From the NCBI RefSeq assembly GCF_000375545.1, contig NZ_AQXF01000001.1, positions 124,001-188,000 on the forward strand: 64,000 nt of DNA. The letters are read 5' to 3'. A program made the translations under genes and the position numbers. Positions within the stretch are counted from its first letter, which is position 1. Each line of letters starts with the position of its first letter. The notes beneath the pieces were generated by a model, which was given only the letters and a program-made list of their open reading frames with translations, was not told the origin of the DNA and ran no database searches. This DNA comes from Kordiimonas gwangyangensis DSM 19435 = JCM 12864. GTDB lineage: Bacteria > Pseudomonadota > Alphaproteobacteria > Sphingomonadales > Kordiimonadaceae. Below, piece after piece: positions 59,865 through 64,000 of the stretch.

Positions 59865-60749
59865 ATGTTTTTCCGGTACGCGAGTGTCGCATCAGCTGCA
59901 CTCCTCACTTCGTCATTTCCTGCACAGTCCGCAGCGGCAGATGAAAGCCTTTTTGGCAGCAGCAAACTCCTGGCCACGCCCGGCGTGATACAGGTTGAAG
60001 GCGCCGGCGGCGCCGGCCTTTCCACATGGGCGATGATCTCAGGCTACGGCTCCAACCGTGAGATTGGCGCGAGTGCCCACCACACCTATGTAACGACCGA
60101 TGATTTTACCCTGAACGCAACCGGCGTGACCGTGGGCTTCTTCGACCGGGTGGAACTTTCCTTCACCCGCCAGTGGTTCGACACCGGTGACGCAGGTGGG
60201 CGCCTCGGCCTCGGTGAAGGCTTCAACTTCAACCAGGATATTGTGGGTGCAAAAGTCCGCCTGTTTGGTGACGCCGTTTACGCGCAGGACACATGGCTGC
60301 CGCAGGTATCCGCCGGTATTCAATATAAGAAAGCCAGCGAAGGCGCGATTGTACGTGCCGTGGGTGCCGAGGATGACGATGGGTTCGACTACTACCTCAC
60401 CGCCAGCAAGATCTTCCTTGATAAAAGCCTTGTTGTCTCCGCCGCTGCACGGCTGACGGAAGCCAACCAGTTTGGCCTGCTCGGCTTTGGTGGCCCGAAC
60501 GGTGGCCATAGCGTGCAGTTTGAGGGCTCCGCCGTTTACCTGCTGTCACAGGATTTTGCTGTTGGTTTCGACTATCGCACCAAGCCGGATAATCTGGCCT
60601 TCGCGGAAGAAGACGACGCCATGGCGGCCTATGTGGTGTGGCTACCCAGCAAACATGTGACCGTCACCGGCGCGCTCACTGACCTTGGCGATATCGCGCT
60701 TCAGGGCGGCCAGCAAGGCTTCTATCTTTCCCTCCAGCTCGGGTTCTAG
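59865..60749 (+). CDS. DUF3034 outer-membrane-type protein
   Basis: 294 residues. Signal peptide ends QSAAADE. The mature start LLATPGVIQVEGAGGAGLSTWAMISGYGSNREIGASAHHTYV and the even pattern of amphipathic strands to the terminal LSLQLGF suggest a beta-barrel; this is the DUF3034 family. Function unknown. The truncated hemoglobin gene starts 3 nt after its stop, so they share a transcript. Confidence 0.85.
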   Translation: MFFRYASVASAALLTSSFPAQSAAADESLFGSSKLLATPGVIQVEGAGGAGLSTWAMISGYGSNREIGASAHHTYVTTDDFTLNATGVTVGFFDRVELSFTRQWFDTGDAGGRLGLGEGFNFNQDIVGAKVRLFGDAVYAQDTWLPQVSAGIQYKKASEGAIVRAVGAEDDDGFDYYLTASKIFLDKSLVVSAAARLTEANQFGLLGFGGPNGGHSVQFEGSAVYLLSQDFAVGFDYRTKPDNLAFAEEDDAMAAYVVWLPSKHVTVTGALTDLGDIALQGGQQGFYLSLQLGF

Positions 60750-60752
60750 ACC

Positions 60753-61184
60753 ATGAAAGTTTTCAAACACCTTGTGCTCGCAGGCATGATTGCCGCCACC
60801 CCGGCCGCCACCACACAAACCGCGATGGCCGACAGCCTTTTCGAGGACCTGGGCGGCATGACGAAGATCGAGCGCATCACCTCGCGGCTTCTTGACCTCA
60901 CGTTCACTGACCCGCGCACAGCACCCCAGTTCAAGCAAACCAAGCGCGACCGGCTGGAAAAATTGCTCAATGACCAGTTCTGCGAGCTGACGGGCGGCCC
61001 CTGCAAATACAAGGGCGTGAACATGAAAAAGTCGCACATCAAGCTGGGCATCACCGAGCGGGAGTTCAACGCGATGGTGGAACAGCTGCAGGCCGCGATG
61101 GATGCGGAAGATGTGCCCTACCACACCCAGAACCGGTTCCTTGCCCTGCTTGCCCCCATGAAGCGGGACATTGTAGAGCGCTAA
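60753..61184 (+). CDS. Exported group I truncated hemoglobin
   Basis: 143 residues with an apparent signal peptide (about 1-26, ending TTQTAMADS). The globin core is LFEDLGGMTKIERITSRL...LTGGPCKYKGVNMKKSHIKLGITEREFNAMVEQL; His95 matches the proximal F8 histidine in the group I pattern. The position corresponding to the usual distal Tyr B10 appears to be Leu47, which may change oxygen or nitric oxide binding. The heme protein would act in the periplasm, next to the DUF3034 barrel with which it is co-transcribed. Confidence 0.85.
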   Translation: MKVFKHLVLAGMIAATPAATTQTAMADSLFEDLGGMTKIERITSRLLDLTFTDPRTAPQFKQTKRDRLEKLLNDQFCELTGGPCKYKGVNMKKSHIKLGITEREFNAMVEQLQAAMDAEDVPYHTQNRFLALLAPMKRDIVER

Positions 61185-61186
61185 GC

Positions 61187-62308
61187 CTAGACCGCTTCGC
61201 GGATAGCCTCAGCGCCGCTGTAGGGCAGGCTCGGCAGTTCGATCGTCACCTTGGTGCCCTGCCATTTGACGGAACTGATCTTCATACTGCCGCCCAGCAG
61301 CACGCAGAATTTATCCACCAGCGGCAAGCCAAGGCCCGTTCCCTCATAGGTGCGGGCCATGCGGCGGTCAACCTGTACGAAGGGCTTCATCGCAAGCGAC
61401 AACTCCTTCTCGGTCATGCCAACGCCGCTATCTGACACAATCAGCGCAAATCCGCCTGCCTTCAGCGAAGCTGATACGCTGACCTCACCCGCCTTGGGCG
61501 TGAATTTCACCGCGTTCGAGAGGATATTGAGCACCACCTGCTTGGTCATGCGGCGGTCAGAGCACACATGCCCCACCTCGCAAGCAAGGCGAATGCTCAA
61601 CTCCTTCTCCTCAATCGTGCGCCGATGGAAGGCAACACATTCGTCAATCACTTCATCAAGATCAAAAATGCTGGGCTCGGCGATCATTTTGCCAGCCTCG
61701 AGCCGCGACATATCAAGAATGTCGTTGATGATGCTGAGAAGATGCCGTCCGCTATTGGCGACAATATCCAGATATTCCTCGTACTTCTCTTCCGGGCAAT
61801 TGCGGTTCGTTTGCAGCATCTCGGTGAAGCCGATAACGGCATTGAGGGGCGTCCTCAGTTCATGGCCCATGGTAGCCAGAAACTCGGCTTTTGACCGGCT
61901 GGCTTCTTCCGCCCGCAGCGCAAGATTGCGCATCTCATTCACGAGGCTTTTAAGCTCTTCCTCTGCCGCTTCGCGCCGCCGAACCTCAAGCGCGACCGTG
62001 TGCACAGCGGGAAGCCACTTCGCAACGCCAATACCCATCAGGATGATGCCAGGGAAATAGATGAAAGGCAGCCATACCCCTTCAAGCTTGGGTTGGCCGA
62101 TCAGCCAGCGATAAACCGGCTGGCCCCATGGCATTTCCTCGGAATAGTCGACAAACGCAGCGAACGCGATCGTGACCGCGCCCCAAAAAATGGAGTGATA
62201 GCCATTGTCAACTTCTGAAAAGGCCTTGCGCCGGTAGAATAGGAAAATTGGCAGGCTTGCAATACTGAGGAAAAGCAGCAGTGTTGGATGCCATACATAT
62301 GCAAGCAT
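61187..62308 (-). CDS. Membrane sensor histidine kinase
   Basis: 373 residues from the ATG at 62308 (GGGAA upstream); a TTG at 62335 would add nine residues. Three N-terminal helices are followed by a short coiled coil, HisKA with phosphohistidine in LATMGHELRTPLNAVIGFTEML, and HATPase with NILSNAVKFTPKAGEV, VSDSGVGMTEKEL and GTGLGLPLVDKFC. There is no obvious periplasmic sensor domain. No adjacent response regulator is encoded, so it is an orphan kinase. Confidence 0.92.
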   Translation of the reverse strand: MLAYVWHPTLLLFLSIASLPIFLFYRRKAFSEVDNGYHSIFWGAVTIAFAAFVDYSEEMPWGQPVYRWLIGQPKLEGVWLPFIYFPGIILMGIGVAKWLPAVHTVALEVRRREAAEEELKSLVNEMRNLALRAEEASRSKAEFLATMGHELRTPLNAVIGFTEMLQTNRNCPEEKYEEYLDIVANSGRHLLSIINDILDMSRLEAGKMIAEPSIFDLDEVIDECVAFHRRTIEEKELSIRLACEVGHVCSDRRMTKQVVLNILSNAVKFTPKAGEVSVSASLKAGGFALIVSDSGVGMTEKELSLAMKPFVQVDRRMARTYEGTGLGLPLVDKFCVLLGGSMKISSVKWQGTKVTIELPSLPYSGAEAIREAV

Positions 62309-62378
62309 AGTTTCCCGACCAAGTTGGACCCCCAAGAATCAACTATGCGGAAATTTGGTAAAATTTTTCTTTCTTTTG

Positions 62379-64000
62379 TCAGGCTGCGCCATTCTTTTCC
62401 GAAAATACCGGCAAATGCCGGATGCGGGGACCGCCAGCGCGCGCAAGCGCGGACAGCACGGCAGGTGCTGTGACGGGGATGGACATTTCGCCCATGCCCG
62501 CCGGGTCTTTGTCGCTATCGATGATCTCCACAATAATCTCTGCAGGCGCGTCCATCATGCGCAGCATGGGGTAGGTATCGAAATTCTGTGTTTGCACCTG
62601 CCCGCCCGCGACAATGATCTCCTGCCCGAACGCGGCGGAGATGCCGTCATTGATGCCGCCTTCCGCCTGCTTCACCACACCTTCCGGGTTAATGACCGTG
62701 CCAATATCAACGGCACAGTAAACCCGGTGTACCTTGAAGCCGCCGCCGGACAGCTTCTCAACTTCCGCAACTTGTGCGCAGTAGCCACCAAAGGTGAAAT
62801 GCCCGGCAATGCCCCGCGCAAACCCCTTGGGCATGGCCTTGCCCCAGCCCGCCATTTTAGCCACACGCTTCAGCACACCGGCCATGCGGCCCGTGTCAAA
62901 AACCGGGCCGCCATGCTGCGCGTAGGCTAGTTCCTGCGCGTCACCGAGTATCCTCAGGCGCATCTCAAGGGGGTCCATGTCCAGCTCAAGCGCGGCTTCG
63001 TCAAGGAAGGATTGCACAGCAAACGCGTTGGCTACGTGAGCGGGCGCGCGCCAACTGCCGCGCGGCATGCCCGACTTGGCGGGGAAATACTCATGGCGCA
63101 GGTTCGGCACAAGGCCCGCGGGGAAATCGTCGGTATAGAGCTCGGCTGTATACATCTCCTCCTCCGGTACACCGTCACGGCGATAGTATTTGGAGGCACT
63201 GGCCAGCCGGTGCTGCCAGCTGACCATGGTGCCGCGCTCATCAAAGCCTGCGATGATTTCATGGTGCCCGGCGGGGCGGTAAAGGTCGTGGCTCAGGTCA
63301 TCTTCCCGTGTCCAGACCACCTTAACCGGCAAGCCGCATTCTTTTGAAACATAAACCGCCTCACCCACATGGTCGCTGGCGAGCCGCCGGCCAAAGCCGC
63401 CACCAAGGCGGGTGACCTCGACCTCAATCGCGCTACGGTTAATGCCGGTGAGGTCCGACGCGAGCCGGGATGCGCCCGATGGGTTCTGCATCGGGCCAAT
63501 GATCTTGATACTGTCTGCCATCACATGGGCAATGCAGTTTTGCACCTCAAGCTGCGCGTGGGAGACAAAGGGCTGCCGGTAGCGGCGGCTGATCACCTTG
63601 GCATTCCGTTTCGCGGCGTCCACGTCGCCGTCACTGCGCACCACCTGCCCGGTCGGGCCATCAAGCAGCGCGGTGCACTGGGCGTCAAACCCCTCGGTGC
63701 TCTCATCAGCATAAGGGCCTTTGTCCCAGTCAATCACCAGCGCGTCGCGGCCCTTTTTCGCGGCCCAGAAATTCTCCGCCACCACAGCAACGCCCGCGGC
63801 CAGATAGGTATACATCTTGTCGGTGTCCGGGCGCGGCAGCACCACCACATCCAGCACGCCGGGCACCTTGCGCGTGGCCGCGTCATCAAGCGATTTCACC
63901 ATGCCGTCAAGGTAGGGTGAGCGCGCGATGAGCACGGTCTTGGCACCCGGATAGTGGGCATCAAGGCCGTAAACCGCGCGGCCCGTAACCACATCCTTGT
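62379..64000 (-). CDS. Molybdenum hydroxylase large subunit (IorB / xanthine-dehydrogenase family), 5' end outside window
   Basis: The last ~540 residues of a molybdopterin-binding subunit of the isoquinoline 1-oxidoreductase/aldehyde dehydrogenase type; the frame is open at the right edge. Blocks include VVTGRAVYGLDAHYPGAKTVLIARSP, RYRQPFVSHAQLEVQNCIAHV, GGGFGRRLASDHVGEAVYVSKECGLPVKVVWTREDDLSHD, MPRGSWRAPAHVANAFAVQSFLDEAALELDMDPLEMR and the C-terminal PAGMGEMSIPVTAPAVLSALA. It would bind Mo-pterin and oxidise an aldehyde or N-heterocycle with an iron-sulfur subunit encoded nearby, off the window. Confidence 0.88.
   Translation of the reverse strand, partial: KDVVTGRAVYGLDAHYPGAKTVLIARSPYLDGMVKSLDDAATRKVPGVLDVVVLPRPDTDKMYTYLAAGVAVVAENFWAAKKGRDALVIDWDKGPYADESTEGFDAQCTALLDGPTGQVVRSDGDVDAAKRNAKVISRRYRQPFVSHAQLEVQNCIAHVMADSIKIIGPMQNPSGASRLASDLTGINRSAIEVEVTRLGGGFGRRLASDHVGEAVYVSKECGLPVKVVWTREDDLSHDLYRPAGHHEIIAGFDERGTMVSWQHRLASASKYYRRDGVPEEEMYTAELYTDDFPAGLVPNLRHEYFPAKSGMPRGSWRAPAHVANAFAVQSFLDEAALELDMDPLEMRLRILGDAQELAYAQHGGPVFDTGRMAGVLKRVAKMAGWGKAMPKGFARGIAGHFTFGGYCAQVAEVEKLSGGGFKVHRVYCAVDIGTVINPEGVVKQAEGGINDGISAAFGQEIIVAGGQVQTQNFDTYPMLRMMDAPAEIIVEIIDSDKDPAGMGEMSIPVTAPAVLSALARAGGPRIRHLPVFSEKNGAA

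Noticed and set aside
1-64000. CRISPR array, insertion sequence or prophage
   Set aside because: No regularly spaced repeats, transposase, integrase or phage structural genes are seen; repeats found are short and promoter-linked.

Overview
The window looks like chromosomal DNA of a GC-rich, Gram-negative, aerobic heterotroph, most likely an alphaproteobacterium. The signs are three TonB-dependent receptors, many exported hydrolases, strong GGAGG-type ribosome binding sites and a ROSE-like leader on a small heat-shock gene. I cannot name the genus. I found no tRNA, rRNA, insertion sequence, prophage or CRISPR array. Genes run off both ends of the window.

Region 1 (1-16588): a minus-strand run of about 13 kb with 2-60 nt gaps or overlaps. 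It encodes two beta-lactamase-fold serine hydrolases, two paralogous alpha/beta hydrolases, an M19 dipeptidase-like protein, dgcA and dgcN (N-acetyl-D-glutamate racemase and D-glutamate N-acetyltransferase), two N-acyl-D-amino-acid deacylases and a YkvI-type membrane protein. Upstream lie a terminator, a TonB-dependent receptor and a divergent GntR/FCD regulator. Together they suggest scavenging of D-glutamate or D-amino-acid peptides such as peptidoglycan fragments.

Region 2 (16650-18042): a two-gene unit of a cytosolic trypsin-fold protease and a Trypco1-like partner, a pairing linked to biological-conflict systems. Its ribosome binding site lies inside a strong inverted repeat. This is the best candidate here for a little-described system.

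Region 3 (18250-33824): an esterase and a methanethiol S-methyltransferase-like protein, a TetR regulator with a hydrolase-glycosyltransferase fusion, a solute-binding protein, a second TonB receptor with an S9 peptidase, a methyltransferase with a solute-binding-like protein, a LemA/DUF2207 pair, a LysE exporter and a small orphan.

Region 4 (33900-39830): an envelope-stress cassette (flotillin YqiK, YqiJ, PspA, RHH-like protein) behind a 22-nt palindrome, a small membrane protein, an orphan two-gene unit, and a gene-poor stretch holding a tiny transcription unit with its own promoter and terminator.

Region 5 (39831-53414): a second solute-binding-like paralogue, two EamA transporters, a TPR-like exported protein, a third TonB receptor, an NHL-repeat protein with a LysR regulator, Hsp20 under a ROSE-like thermometer, a nitrate/nitrite-domain chemoreceptor and a twin TonB-C protein.

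Region 6 (53510-64000): an acyl-CoA dehydrogenase pair, a receiver-kinase hybrid, an ethylene-receptor-like kinase with its response regulator, a DUF3034 protein with an exported truncated hemoglobin, another sensor kinase, and the 3' part of a molybdenum hydroxylase large-subunit gene.
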